In this document: one piece after another, positions 26,826 through 35,565 of the stretch | Numbering within the stretch: position 1 is the first letter of the stretch | Layout: every line of letters starts with the position of its first letter | From: Sphingomonas sp. | GTDB lineage: Bacteria; Pseudomonadota; Alphaproteobacteria; Sphingomonadales; Sphingomonadaceae | Direction of reading: 5' to 3' | DNA length: 64,000 bases | Assembly: GCF_017744835.1 (NCBI RefSeq) | Contig: NZ_JAGIAM010000001.1 | Location: forward strand, 372,001 to 436,000 | Program-made: the position numbers and the translations under genes | The notes under the pieces: generated by a model | Seen by the model: only the letters and a program-made list of their open reading frames with translations | Databases searched by the model: none | What the model was told of the DNA's origin: nothing

Positions 26826-27179
26826 CTACCGCTTCTTTGCCTTCTTCTTCGGCGCCCTGAGCCCCGCCGCGATCCCCAGCGCCGCCCATTCGCGCATCGC
26901 CTCGGCGTCGTCGTACACGTCGGCAGGCGCGCGGCGGTAGTTCATCGTGTCGGTCATGCCGGTCGCGAAGGTGACAGTGAAGCGCTCGGCACCCGCCTCG
27001 TCCCAGGTCGCATTGCTCTCGGCATCGGCCTTGAACCACAGCTCGCCGCCATGCTCGATCGCGAAGATCGTGCCGTCGCAGTAGAGCGTCGCGCCGCCCA
27101 TCATCCGGCGCATCGTCACGCTGCCGATCGGCTCCAGCGCTTCCTGCACCCAGGCGACCAGCCCTTCGTCGACTGCCAT
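26826..27179 (-). CDS. TfoX/Sxy N-terminal domain protein
   Basis: A 117-residue protein with the TfoX N-domain pattern: WVQEALEPIGSVTMRRMMGGATLYCDGTIFAIEHGGELWFKAD and MNYRRAPADVYDDAEAMREW. Single-domain TfoX proteins are small and of unclear role; in gammaproteobacteria TfoX (Sxy) activates competence with CRP, but this form lacks the C-terminal domain. A Lys/Arg tail (KKKAKKR) ends it. The ATG overlaps the SMR gene stop as ATGA, so it follows that gene in one operon. Confidence 0.85.
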   Translation of the reverse strand: MAVDEGLVAWVQEALEPIGSVTMRRMMGGATLYCDGTIFAIEHGGELWFKADAESNATWDEAGAERFTVTFATGMTDTMNYRRAPADVYDDAEAMREWAALGIAAGLRAPKKKAKKR

Positions 27180-27499
27180 CAGCCGTTCCCCACCAGCCTC
27201 AATCCTGCGACGCACGCGACCAGCGCGAAGATCAGCCCGATCCGCAATGCGTTCACCGGCTCGCCGAACCATATCATGCCGACGATCACCGTGCCCAGCG
27301 CGCCGATCCCGCCCCAGATCGCATAGGCGGTGCCCATCGGGATGGTCCGCGCCGCGACTTCGAGCAGCCCCATCGACAGCGACACCGATGCGAGGAAGCC
27401 GATCGTCCACGGCAGGTTGCGGAAGCCGTCGACGAAGCGCAGGCACGTCGTGAACCCCACTTCGAAGCACCCGCCCAGGATCAGCAGCAGCCACGCCAT
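27179..27499 (-). CDS. SMR family small multidrug/guanidinium exporter
   Basis: A 106-residue inner-membrane protein with four hydrophobic segments of the small multidrug resistance type. The essential membrane glutamate is in GGCFEVGFTTCLRFVDGF, and the W-x-G region is PMGTAYAIWGGIGALGTVIVG. The first helix sequence looks closer to SugE/Gdx (guanidinium exporter) than to EmrE, but this needs alignment. It overlaps its neighbours by ATGA on both sides, so it is part of a GNAT-SMR-TfoX operon. Confidence 0.88.
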   Translation of the reverse strand: MAWLLLILGGCFEVGFTTCLRFVDGFRNLPWTIGFLASVSLSMGLLEVAARTIPMGTAYAIWGGIGALGTVIVGMIWFGEPVNALRIGLIFALVACVAGLRLVGNG

Positions 27500-27978
27500 C
27501 AGCCGCGCCCCGCCAGCCTGACGAGCGCGTCGCCGGTGACGCGCTGGACGGTCCATTCGTCCATCGGCGCCGCGCCCATCGCGCGGTAGAAGTCGATCGC
27601 CGGCTGGTTCCAGTCGAGCACTGCCCATTCGAAGCGCCCGCAGCCGCGGTCGAGCGCGAGGCCCGCGATGTGGCGGAGCAGCGCCTTGCCCGCCCCGCCG
27701 CCGCGTGCCTCGGGCGTCACGTACAGGTCTTCGAGATAGATGCCGGGCTTGCCCGTCCAGGTCGAGAAATTGTGGAAGAACAGCGCGAAGCCCACCGCCT
27801 CTCCGTCCTTCTCCGCGATCACTGCCTCGGCGAAGCGGCGCTCGAACAGCGCGTCGTGGAGCATCGCCTCGGTCGCGACCACGGCGTCGGGCTCGCGCTC
27901 GTACTCGGCGAGCTCGCGCACCAGCCGCAGGATCAGCGGCACGTCGGCAGGGGTGGAGGGTCGGATGTTCGTCGTCAT
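27499..27978 (-). CDS. GNAT family N-acetyltransferase
   Basis: A 159-residue cytosolic acetyltransferase. Motif A, the acetyl-CoA site, reads LYVTPEARGGGAGKALLRHIA (residues about 98-118), preceded by the NFSTWTGKPGIYLED strand, typical of the spermidine/diamine acetyltransferase-like GNATs. The start at 27978 (MTTNIRPST) overlaps the DMT gene stop; a longer frame exists upstream but lies inside that gene. Substrate is not known, though polyamines are possible. Confidence 0.85.
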   Translation of the reverse strand: MTTNIRPSTPADVPLILRLVRELAEYEREPDAVVATEAMLHDALFERRFAEAVIAEKDGEAVGFALFFHNFSTWTGKPGIYLEDLYVTPEARGGGAGKALLRHIAGLALDRGCGRFEWAVLDWNQPAIDFYRAMGAAPMDEWTVQRVTGDALVRLAGRG

Positions 27979-28871
27979 GTCAGTGCGGCCTCGATTTCGG
28001 GTGCGGCGCCGGCGGCCCGCCCGCGCACGGCGAGCAGGCATCCGGCAACGATCAGGAAGGTGCCCGCAAGCGTAGCGAGCGTCAGCGTCTCGCCGAAGAA
28101 CCACCAGCCCATCAGCGATGCCCAGATGAAGGCGGTATATTCGACGGTGAGCAGCACCTGCGCCTCGGCGCGGGCATAGGCCCAGGAGAGCAGCAGCAGC
28201 GACACGATCGCCAGCCCCGCGGCGCCGCCGATCGCGGGCCAGTGGTCCGCCGCGGGCACCACCAGCAGCAGCGGCGCCAGCGGGCAGAAGATCGCGAGCA
28301 CGAAGACATTCTGGAACGCCGCGATCTCGAGCGGCTTGGCCAGCTGCGCCTGGTGCCGCGCGATTACCAGGTTGACCGCGTAGAAGACCGCTGAGAGCAG
28401 CACCGCGCCCATGCCGAGCAACGCACCCGGTGCGTGCGTCCCCTCCAGCCGGCCGAGCAGGATCACGCCGACTCCGCCCAGCCCGAGCAGCGACCCCATC
28501 ACCGAACGCGCGCCGATCCGCTCCTTGAGGAACACCCCCGCCAGCCCCAGCGCGATCAGCGGCGCGATGAAGGAGAGCGCGATCGCCTCGGCCAGCGGCA
28601 CCTTGGTGATCCCCCAGAAGAAGGCGATCGCCATCACTGCAACCACGGCGCTGCGCGCGAGATGCACCTTGACCACCGACGCGGGCGGAAAGGCGGGTCG
28701 CGAAACCAGATAGAGCGGCACCGCGATCGCCGTGCCCGCTGCCAGCCGCCAGAACAGCGCGCTATAGGCCCCGATCGCGAGGCCGAGACCCTTCATCAGC
28801 GCGTCCATCACCGCATAGAGCGCGATGCCCATGCAGGCTGTGGCGAAGGCGAGGGAAACGGAGCGGCTCAT
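27975..28871 (-). CDS. DMT superfamily EamA-type transporter
   Basis: A 298-residue inner-membrane protein with ten hydrophobic segments and two internally repeated EamA halves (ALSFIAPLIALGLAGVFLKERI and AFIWASLMGWWFFGETLTLATLAGTFLIV). EamA transporters export amino acids, sugars or metabolites. It leads a tight operon with GNAT, SMR and TfoX genes, each with 4-bp overlaps, which is suggestive of an export/detoxification unit. Substrate is not predictable. Confidence 0.87.
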   Translation of the reverse strand: MSRSVSLAFATACMGIALYAVMDALMKGLGLAIGAYSALFWRLAAGTAIAVPLYLVSRPAFPPASVVKVHLARSAVVAVMAIAFFWGITKVPLAEAIALSFIAPLIALGLAGVFLKERIGARSVMGSLLGLGGVGVILLGRLEGTHAPGALLGMGAVLLSAVFYAVNLVIARHQAQLAKPLEIAAFQNVFVLAIFCPLAPLLLVVPAADHWPAIGGAAGLAIVSLLLLSWAYARAEAQVLLTVEYTAFIWASLMGWWFFGETLTLATLAGTFLIVAGCLLAVRGRAAGAAPEIEAALT

Positions 28872-28916
28872 CGGTCGCGCCCCGGTAGCGCGACGATGGC
28901 GGAAAGACGAGAGGGG

Positions 28917-30041
28917 CTATTCGGCCGCCACTGCCGCCGCCGCGCCCGTCGCGTCGATCTCCGCCGCCTTGGCCTCGACCAGCCGCACGATGTGCTCGAT
29001 CATGTCGGCGTCCTGCACATGGTGGTCGGTGACGCCCGAGAGATAGACCATGTGCTTGCCGTTGCCGCCGCCGGTGATGCCGATGTCGGTCTCGCGCGCC
29101 TCGCCCGGGCCATTGACCACGCAGCCGAGCACCGAGAGGCTCATCGGCGTGCGGATGTGCTGGAGCCGCTCCTCGAGCGCCTGCACCGTGCGGATCACGT
29201 CGAAGCCCTGCCGCGCGCAGCTCGGGCACGAGACGACGCGCACGCCGCGGTTGCGGATGCCCAGCGCCTTCAGAATCTCGAACCCGACGCGCACTTCCTC
29301 CTCGGGCTCGGCCGAGAGGCTGACGCGGATCGTGTCGCCGATCCCGAACCACAGCAGCGAGCCGATGCCGATCGCGCTCTTCACCGTGCCGCCGACGAAG
29401 CCGCCGGCCTCGGTGATGCCGAGATGCAGCGGGCAGTCCACCGCGTCGGCAAGCTGCTGGTACGCCGCGACCGCGAGGAACACGTCGCTCGCCTTCACCG
29501 CCACCTTGAACTGGTGGAAGTCGCGGTCCTGCAGCAGCTTGATGTGATCGAGCGCGCTCTCGACCAACGCCTCGGGGCAGGGTTCGCCGTACTTCTCGAG
29601 CAGGTCCTTCTCGAGGCTGCCGGCATTCACGCCGATGCGGATCGCGCAGCCGTTCGCCTTGGCGGCGTTGACCACTTCGTTGACGCGCTCGGCCGAGCCG
29701 ATGTTGCCCGGATTGATCCGCAGGCACGCCGCGCCCGCATCCGCCGCCTCAAGCGCGCGCTTGTAGTGGAAATGGATGTCGGCGACGATCGGCACCCGCG
29801 CCGCGCGCACGATCTGGCGGAGCGCCGCCGTGCTCTCCACATCGGGGCAGGAGACGCGGATGATGTCGGCGCCGGCGTCCTCGCAGCGGCGGATCTGGTC
29901 GATCGTCGCCGCGACGTCGGAAGTCGCGGTGTTGGTCATCGTCTGAACGGTGACGGGCGCATCGCCGCCAACGGGGACATTGCCCACCATGATCTGGCGG
30001 CTCGGACGACGCGCGATATCGCGCCACGGACGTACGGACAT
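28917..30041 (-). CDS. ispG: 4-hydroxy-3-methylbut-2-enyl-diphosphate synthase (flavodoxin)
   Basis: A 374-residue [4Fe-4S] enzyme of the non-mevalonate isoprenoid pathway; it converts MEcPP to HMBPP. The motif SIDPGNIG-like [17 protein letters not shown] and the C-terminal cluster cysteines in [13 protein letters not shown] and [17 protein letters not shown] are seen. The start [17 protein letters not shown] is chosen at 30041; a longer start is possible at 30077 but without family similarity. The Ala-rich C-terminal tail is common in sphingomonads. Downstream of the LytTR gene on the same strand, 42 bp away. Confidence 0.94.
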   Translation of the reverse strand: MSVRPWRDIARRPSRQIMVGNVPVGGDAPVTVQTMTNTATSDVAATIDQIRRCEDAGADIIRVSCPDVESTAALRQIVRAARVPIVADIHFHYKRALEAADAGAACLRINPGNIGSAERVNEVVNAAKANGCAIRIGVNAGSLEKDLLEKYGEPCPEALVESALDHIKLLQDRDFHQFKVAVKASDVFLAVAAYQQLADAVDCPLHLGITEAGGFVGGTVKSAIGIGSLLWFGIGDTIRVSLSAEPEEEVRVGFEILKALGIRNRGVRVVSCPSCARQGFDVIRTVQALEERLQHIRTPMSLSVLGCVVNGPGEARETDIGITGGGNGKHMVYLSGVTDHHVQDADMIEHIVRLVEAKAAEIDATGAAAAVAAE

Positions 30042-30083
30042 GCCCCGCTTTATAGGGATTTCGGCCCCGCGCGCCAAGGCACG

Positions 30084-30920
30084 CTATCCCAGCCGCCCGC
30101 GATAGCGTCGGCTGCCGCGCAGCGTCGCGCCGCTTTCGAGCGTGACGGTGAAGTCGCCGCTCTTGTCGGTCTCGATGCTGCGCACCGCGGCGCGGCGGAC
30201 GATCCGCCCGCGATGGATGCGCACGAAGCCCGGTCCCAGCCGCTCCGCCAGCGCCGCGAGCGTCGTGCGGTGGAGCAGCGTCCGCCCGCTCCACACGATC
30301 TCGACATAATTGCCCGCCGCCGACGCCGATTCGATCCGATCGGCGGGAACATGGTGGGTGACGCTGCCGTCGGCGACCAGCAGCACGTCGCTCTCCGCGG
30401 CTGCGGCCGGCACCGCCTCGCGCCGCGCGAGCCACCATTGCGCAAAGCCCATGAAGGCGGCGAGCATCAGATAGGCGGTGACGTCCTTGCGATATTCGTA
30501 GACGAAGCGATCGAGCACCCCGCCATAATCGTAGCGCTGGCCCCATAGCGCATAGACGGCGATGCGGATCGCGATCATGCCCGAGACGTGGATCGCCGAG
30601 AGCGGCACCGTCGCCGCGGCATGCGCGAGCAGCGCCCAGCGCCAGTCGAGCCGCGGAGGACGCACCCGCGCCACCATCCAGCCGATCGCCGGGAGCAGCA
30701 GCACCCACATGGCGACGCTGCTCAGCTCCCACAGCCAGACATGCGCCAGGCTCTCGGTCACCCCGCTGCGCGCCAGGTCGGCGCGCGAGCTTTCGACATT
30801 GGCGAAGGACTGGATCGCGACGAATCCGACGAACACCAGCGCGAGCAGCGCCAGCTTGCGGCGGCGCTCGCCGCTCGTCCCGCCTCGCCCGCCGCTCGTC
30901 CCTGCCGCGTTCTCGTCCAT
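30084..30920 (-). CDS. Membrane-anchored LytTR transcriptional regulator
   Basis: A 278-residue protein with four hydrophobic segments (about residues 22-165) followed by a LytTR DNA-binding domain (residues 180-278). The LytTR part has RIESASAAGNYVEIVWSGRTLLHRTTLAAL and the RIHRGRIVRRAAVRSIE core. LytTR proteins bind direct repeats upstream of the genes they control. I placed the start at 30920 (MDENAAGTSGG) because upstream of it the frame is open but reads into the acyltransferase region with no coding character. The membrane part could be a sensor. It is divergent from the acyltransferase gene, which is a plausible target. Confidence 0.85.
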   Translation of the reverse strand: MDENAAGTSGGRGGTSGERRRKLALLALVFVGFVAIQSFANVESSRADLARSGVTESLAHVWLWELSSVAMWVLLLPAIGWMVARVRPPRLDWRWALLAHAAATVPLSAIHVSGMIAIRIAVYALWGQRYDYGGVLDRFVYEYRKDVTAYLMLAAFMGFAQWWLARREAVPAAAAESDVLLVADGSVTHHVPADRIESASAAGNYVEIVWSGRTLLHRTTLAALAERLGPGFVRIHRGRIVRRAAVRSIETDKSGDFTVTLESGATLRGSRRYRGRLG

Positions 30921-31007
30921 CCCTGCCGCCCCGCCGCTCCACCCTTGTCGATACCGGGCGATCGGCCCGCCCGCTAGCCGTTCGACGTCACCACGGGAGT
31001 TCGATCG

Positions 31008-32174
31008 ATGGAACGGCATTACGGCATGGACTGGCTCAGGATCGGCGCCTTCGCGCTGCTGATCCTCTATCACATCGGCATGGTCTTCGTGCCCTGGGGC
31101 TATCATGTGAAGACCGCCCACCCCGCCGACTGGGTGGCGATCCCGATGCTGCTCCCCAATGCCTGGCGGCTGATGCTGCTGTTCCTCGTCTCGGGCTTCG
31201 CGAGTCGGATGCTGCTCGCCCGCTCGGCTGGCGTGCGGCGCTTCCTCGCCAATCGCAGCACCCGGCTGCTCGTGCCGCTGCTCTTCGGCATGGCAGTGAT
31301 CGTCCCGCCCCAGGCCTGGGTCGAGCTCGTCGGCCAGCACGGCTATGCGCGGGGCTATCTATGGTTCTGGACCCAGGACTATTTCCGCTTCGGCACGCTC
31401 GACGGAATCCTGCTGCCGTCCTGGAACCATCTGTGGTTCGTCGCCTATCTCTGGGTCTACACGCTCGCGCTGGCCAGCCTCGCGACGCTGCGGCTCGATC
31501 TCCAGCGCGGCTTCGACCGGCTGTTCGGCGGCACGGGCGCGCTGTGGCTGCCGCTCGCCTGGCTGCTCGTCTTCCAGGTCCTGCTCTTCCGCCGCGGCCC
31601 GGAGACGCACGACCTGGTCGGCGACGGCGTCGCGCATCTTGCCTATTTCCCCGCCTTCCTGTTCGGCTTCGCGCTGGCTGGATCGCGTGTGACGATGGCG
31701 GCCTTCGCCCGGCTGTGGAAGCCCGCCGCGTTGCTCGCAGTCGCCGGCTATGCCGTGGTCGCCGCGGTCGAGGCGCGCTGGCCGGGCAATGCCGTGCCCC
31801 CGCCCACCGTGCGCACGGCCTTTGCCGTGGCGCGCGAAGTGCAGACCTGGACCAGCATCGCCGCGCTGCTCGGCATCGCCGAGCGCTGGTGGAACCGCGA
31901 CCATCCGCTGCGCGCTATGCTCACCGAGGCGATCTTCCCCTTCTACATCGCCCACCAAACGATCATCGTCGTGGTCGGCGGCGCATTGCTTCCGCTCCAC
32001 CTCCACCCCTCAGCCGAGTTCGCGATCCTGCTCGTCGCGACCGTCGCGGGCTGCTGGGCCTTCTACTTCGGAGGCCGCGCCATTCCCTGGCTCCGCCCGC
32101 TGATCGGGCTGCGGCCGCTGGCGAACCGCCCGGCATCTGCTACCAAGGGCACACCAGTCCCCGGAGTGCCTTGA
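31008..32174 (+). CDS. Membrane acyltransferase family 3 protein
   Basis: A 388-residue integral membrane protein with about ten segments, of the acyltransferase 3 / OpgC-like family. Motifs: the N-terminal YGMDWLRIGAFALLILYHIGM with the catalytic His, then a Arg/Leu-rich loop and PSWNHLWFVAYLWVY. Such proteins O-acylate cell-surface polysaccharides or periplasmic glucans. Its TGATG junction with the next gene means the stop overlaps the following start by one base. Divergent from a LytTR regulator. Confidence 0.85.
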   Translation: MERHYGMDWLRIGAFALLILYHIGMVFVPWGYHVKTAHPADWVAIPMLLPNAWRLMLLFLVSGFASRMLLARSAGVRRFLANRSTRLLVPLLFGMAVIVPPQAWVELVGQHGYARGYLWFWTQDYFRFGTLDGILLPSWNHLWFVAYLWVYTLALASLATLRLDLQRGFDRLFGGTGALWLPLAWLLVFQVLLFRRGPETHDLVGDGVAHLAYFPAFLFGFALAGSRVTMAAFARLWKPAALLAVAGYAVVAAVEARWPGNAVPPPTVRTAFAVAREVQTWTSIAALLGIAERWWNRDHPLRAMLTEAIFPFYIAHQTIIVVVGGALLPLHLHPSAEFAILLVATVAGCWAFYFGGRAIPWLRPLIGLRPLANRPASATKGTPVPGVP

Positions 32175-33175
32175 TGCGCCTCTTGCCCCTGTTGTTCGGA
32201 GTATTGCTGATGCCGCTTTCCGCCCATGCCCAGGAAGCGGCGCAGCGCCCCAAATGGACCCTCGTGATCCACGGCGGCGCCGGCATCATCGAGAAGAGCC
32301 GCGTCACCCCCGAGCAGGAGGCGGGGGTGCGCGCAGGGCTGGAGGCCGCGCTCGAGGCGGGCTCCAAGGTGCTGGCCGCCGGGGGCGATTCGCTCGACGC
32401 CGTCCAGGCCGCGATCCAGGTGCTCGAGGACGATCCCCACTTCAATGCCGGCCGCGGCGCGGTCTTCACCTGGGAGGGGAAGAACGAGCTCGATTCGGCG
32501 ATCATGGACGGCCGCACACGCGCCGCCGGCGCCGTCGCCGGCATCACCACTACGCGCCACCCCGTCGCAGCCGCGCGCGCGGTGATGGAGAAGAGCCCGC
32601 ACGTCATGCTCGCCGGCGCGGGCGCCGATCAGTTCGCGCGCGAGCAGGGTCTCGAGCAAGTCGACAACAGCTGGTTCGGCACGCCCGAGCGCCGCCGCCA
32701 GCTCGACAAGATGAAGGCCAATTCCAAGCTCGGCTGGTTCGACGTCGACTTGAAATACGGCACCGTCGGCGCAGTCGCGCTCGACGAGAAGGGCCATGTC
32801 GCCGCCGCCACCTCCACTGGCGGGCTCACCGGCAAGCGCTGGGGCCGGATCGGCGATTCGCCGATCATCGGCGCGGGCACCTATGCCGACGACCGCGCCT
32901 GCGCCGTCTCCGCCACTGGCTCGGGCGAATATTTCATCCGCGAGGGCGTCGCGCACGAGATCTGCGCCCGCGTCCGCTTCAAGGGGGAGACCCTCAAGGC
33001 CGCCGCCGACACGGTGATGGCCGAGACCCAAGCGCTTGGCGGCACCGGCGGGGTGATCGTCACCGGCCCCACCGGCGAGATGGCGTGGAGCTTCAACACC
33101 CCCGGCATGTATCGCGCCCGCGCCTCCTCGTCGGGCGAGCGGCTGGTGGCCTTCTACGGCGAAGACCACCCCTAG
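32174..33175 (+). CDS. Exported isoaspartyl peptidase/L-asparaginase
   Basis: A 333-residue N-terminal nucleophile hydrolase with a signal peptide (MRLLPLLFGVLLMPLSAHAQ), so periplasmic. The autocleavage nucleophile is Thr at residue 197 in LKYGTVGAVALD, after the alpha part HFNAGRGAVFTWEGKNELDSAIMDG. The beta part has TSTGGLTGKRWGRIGDSPIIGAGTYAD. Family members hydrolyse isoaspartyl dipeptides and asparagine. It overlaps the acyltransferase stop by one base and so is likely cotranscribed with it. Convergent with the GH1 gene. Confidence 0.93.
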   Translation: MRLLPLLFGVLLMPLSAHAQEAAQRPKWTLVIHGGAGIIEKSRVTPEQEAGVRAGLEAALEAGSKVLAAGGDSLDAVQAAIQVLEDDPHFNAGRGAVFTWEGKNELDSAIMDGRTRAAGAVAGITTTRHPVAAARAVMEKSPHVMLAGAGADQFAREQGLEQVDNSWFGTPERRRQLDKMKANSKLGWFDVDLKYGTVGAVALDEKGHVAAATSTGGLTGKRWGRIGDSPIIGAGTYADDRACAVSATGSGEYFIREGVAHEICARVRFKGETLKAAADTVMAETQALGGTGGVIVTGPTGEMAWSFNTPGMYRARASSSGERLVAFYGEDHP

Positions 33176-33183
33176 ACCCGCCG

Positions 33184-33200
33184 CTCCCCCGCCGGGGGAG
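33184..33200. terminator. Short hairpin between convergent genes
   Basis: A 7-bp G/C stem (CTCCCCC, GCC loop, GGGGGAG) lies in the 28-bp gap between the peptidase and the GH1 glucosidase ends. No T-run on either side, so it may be a weak bidirectional terminator. Confidence 0.45.
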
Positions 33201-33203
33201 GCG

Positions 33204-34658
33204 TCACACCAGCGCGTTCGCCGCGATCAGCGACTTGTACCACTTGGCGCTGAGCTTGGGCGTGCGCTTCTGGGTGGCGAAGTCGACATAATGGACGCCG
33301 AAGCGCTTGCCGTAGCCGTCGGCCCATTCGAAATTGTCGAGCAGGCTCCACAGGAAATATCCCTTGGCCGGATAGCCCTCGGCCACGGCGCGGTGGAGGT
33401 TGGCGATGTAGTTGCGCAGGTACATGGTGCGATCGGTGTCCCACACTTCGCCGTCGACAAGCGTGTCGTCCGCCGAGCAGCCATTCTCCGAGATGTAGAT
33501 CGCCTTGGGCTTCCACAGGTCGCTGGTGTGGCGGATCGCCCAGTACATCACTTCGGGACCGACATAGAGCCAGGGCGAGGCCATGCGCGGCGCCGAGGTC
33601 GGGTGCGGCAGCACCTTGTACCCCTTGGCCGAGCCGTCGGCGGCGGCATAGGCGGGGGCGTAGACGTTGAGCGCGACGAAATCGACCGGGCTGCCGATGA
33701 TCGCCATGTCGCCCGGCTGCACCTTGGGCGCATTGGCGCCCTCGGCCTGCAGATAGGCGTCGATGTACTTGCCCTCCATCGCCGCGCCCAGGAACATGGC
33801 ATTGGCCTCGCGCGTCGCCTTGGCGGCGGCTGCGATATGCTCGGGGGTCTCGACCACGGGAACGAAGAAGGTCGGGTTCTCGGCGAGCCCGACCTGGGCG
33901 CCACGGCCCGCCTTGGCGCGGATCGCCTGGACGCCGAGCCCGTGCGCGAGCACGCCGTGGTGGCGGACCTGGTTGACTCGATCGGGCGGCAGCTTGAGGC
34001 CCGGCGCGTGGACGCCGACCTGGTGGCCGAGGTCGGTGAAGCAGCGGATCTCGTTGGTGGTCATGAACTGGTGGACGCGGTCGCCCAGCTGCGCGGCCAT
34101 ATAGCCGGCATAGTCGGCGAAGGCATAGGCGGTGTCGCGGTTCTCCCAGCCGCCGGGCAGCGCGCTCGGCAGGTCCCAGTGGAACATAGTGATATAGGGC
34201 TCGATCCCGTTCTCGAGCAGATTGTCGACCACGCGCTTGTAGTGGTCGACGCCCTTCTGGTTGGGCTTGCCGCGCCCTTCGGGAAAGATGCGCGACCAGG
34301 CGAGCGACATGCGATAGGTGCCGACGCCCATGTCCTTGAGCAGCCGCGTGTCCTCGGCATAGCGGCGATAGCTGTCGGTCGCGACGTCGCCGGTGTCGCC
34401 GTTCGCGACCTTGCCCGGCGTGTGCGAGAAGACGTCCCAATTGGTCTTGCCGCGCCCGTCGACGTCGACCGATCCCTCGATCTGGTAGGAGGCAGTGGCG
34501 CAGCCCCATTTGAAGTCCCTGGGGAAGGCGCGCGCGGCGGGCGTGCCGGCTGCTCCCTGGGCGGTGGCCGCCACCGCGGCGCGCGGCGCTTCGAAGCCGG
34601 TCAGCAGCGCGGCGGCGCCGAACGCCTTGCCAAGGTCACGACGCGAGAAATCGGGCAT
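33204..34658 (-). CDS. Tat-exported GH1 beta-glucosidase
   Basis: A 484-residue GH1 enzyme with a twin-arginine signal (SRRDLGKAFGAAALLTG, residues 5-21), so folded before export to the periplasm. Catalytic acid/base is Glu203 in MTTNEIRCF, and the nucleophile is Glu391 in YISENGCSADD; both are intact. The N-terminal FKWGCATASYQIEG and the FHWDLPSAL loop are standard GH1. It likely hydrolyses beta-glucosides such as plant or cellulose-derived disaccharides. The start has AAGGGGAGAGA upstream. Periplasmic GH1 with a Tat signal is common in sphingomonads, often with TonB systems, but none is adjacent here. Confidence 0.93.
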   Translation of the reverse strand: MPDFSRRDLGKAFGAAALLTGFEAPRAAVAATAQGAAGTPAARAFPRDFKWGCATASYQIEGSVDVDGRGKTNWDVFSHTPGKVANGDTGDVATDSYRRYAEDTRLLKDMGVGTYRMSLAWSRIFPEGRGKPNQKGVDHYKRVVDNLLENGIEPYITMFHWDLPSALPGGWENRDTAYAFADYAGYMAAQLGDRVHQFMTTNEIRCFTDLGHQVGVHAPGLKLPPDRVNQVRHHGVLAHGLGVQAIRAKAGRGAQVGLAENPTFFVPVVETPEHIAAAAKATREANAMFLGAAMEGKYIDAYLQAEGANAPKVQPGDMAIIGSPVDFVALNVYAPAYAAADGSAKGYKVLPHPTSAPRMASPWLYVGPEVMYWAIRHTSDLWKPKAIYISENGCSADDTLVDGEVWDTDRTMYLRNYIANLHRAVAEGYPAKGYFLWSLLDNFEWADGYGKRFGVHYVDFATQKRTPKLSAKWYKSLIAANALV

Positions 34659-34779
34659 CAGTCTCTCCCCTTATGTTTGTGACAACGTTAGCAGCTTCGC
34701 CGCGCCGATCGAGTCCCCAAAGCGCGGGTGGCGCGCCGCGCGATAATCGCCTAGCGGAGCACACCCCTCGATCCCGCGG

Positions 34780-35547
34780 ATGCGCTGCTTGGCCGACTTG
34801 ACCCAAATCCTTCTCGCCGCGGCCGCGGGCACGATCGGCGGCGCGATGAATGCGCTCGCCGGCGGCGGCACTTTCGCGACGCTGCCCGCGCTGATCGGGC
34901 TCGGGCTCCCCGCCAACGCCGCCAATGCGACCTCCAACGTCGCGCTGCTCCCCGGCGCGGGCGCGAGCGCCTGGGAATTCCGCGACGAGCTGGCGCCGAT
35001 CGGCGGCGTCGACGTGCGGCTGCTCGCGGCGATCACCTTTGCCGGCGGGCTGGTGGGCAGCACGCTGCTGGTGATGACGCCGACCAAGGCGTTCGACCTG
35101 ATCATCCCCTGGCTGCTGCTGTTCGCGCTGGTGGTGATGCTGTTCGGCAAGACCGCGTCGGACTGGCTCCATGCGCGGGTGACGATCGGCCGGCGGACCT
35201 TGTTCGCGGCGCAGACGCTGCTGGGCGTCTATGGCGGCTATTTCGGCGGCGGCGTCGGACTGATCACCACCGCCGTCTATGGGCTGCTCGCCGGCGCGAG
35301 CCCGCGCTCGCTCTTCTCGATCCGCACGCTGATGCTGGCGACTGCCAATTTCGCCGCCGCCTTCGTCTTCATCACCACCGGGCTGGTCGAGTGGTCGGCG
35401 TGCCTGCCGATGCTGGTCGGCGCGCTGCTCGGCGGCTGGCTGGGCGCCAAGCTGGGCAAGCGCCTCTCCCCCGGCCTGGTGCGCGGCTGGACGCTGCTCG
35501 TCACGGCGACGACGACGATCGTCTTCTTCGTGCGCGCCTATCATTGA
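34780..35547 (+). CDS. TauE/SafE family sulfite/sulfonate exporter
   Basis: A 255-residue integral membrane protein of the TauE/SafE family with about eight hydrophobic segments: GTIGGAMNALAGGGTFATLPAL near the start and GVYGGYFGGGVGLITTAVYGLL in the second half are the two family repeats. TauE members export sulfite or import/export sulfonates. It is followed 18 bp later by a cytochrome b and then a molybdopterin oxidoreductase, so the three form an operon that fits sulfite handling. Start at ATG 34780; a downstream TTG is possible. Confidence 0.88.
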   Translation: MRCLADLTQILLAAAAGTIGGAMNALAGGGTFATLPALIGLGLPANAANATSNVALLPGAGASAWEFRDELAPIGGVDVRLLAAITFAGGLVGSTLLVMTPTKAFDLIIPWLLLFALVVMLFGKTASDWLHARVTIGRRTLFAAQTLLGVYGGYFGGGVGLITTAVYGLLAGASPRSLFSIRTLMLATANFAAAFVFITTGLVEWSACLPMLVGALLGGWLGAKLGKRLSPGLVRGWTLLVTATTTIVFFVRAYH

Positions 35548-35565
35548 TTTGCTAGATGGGGCGGC

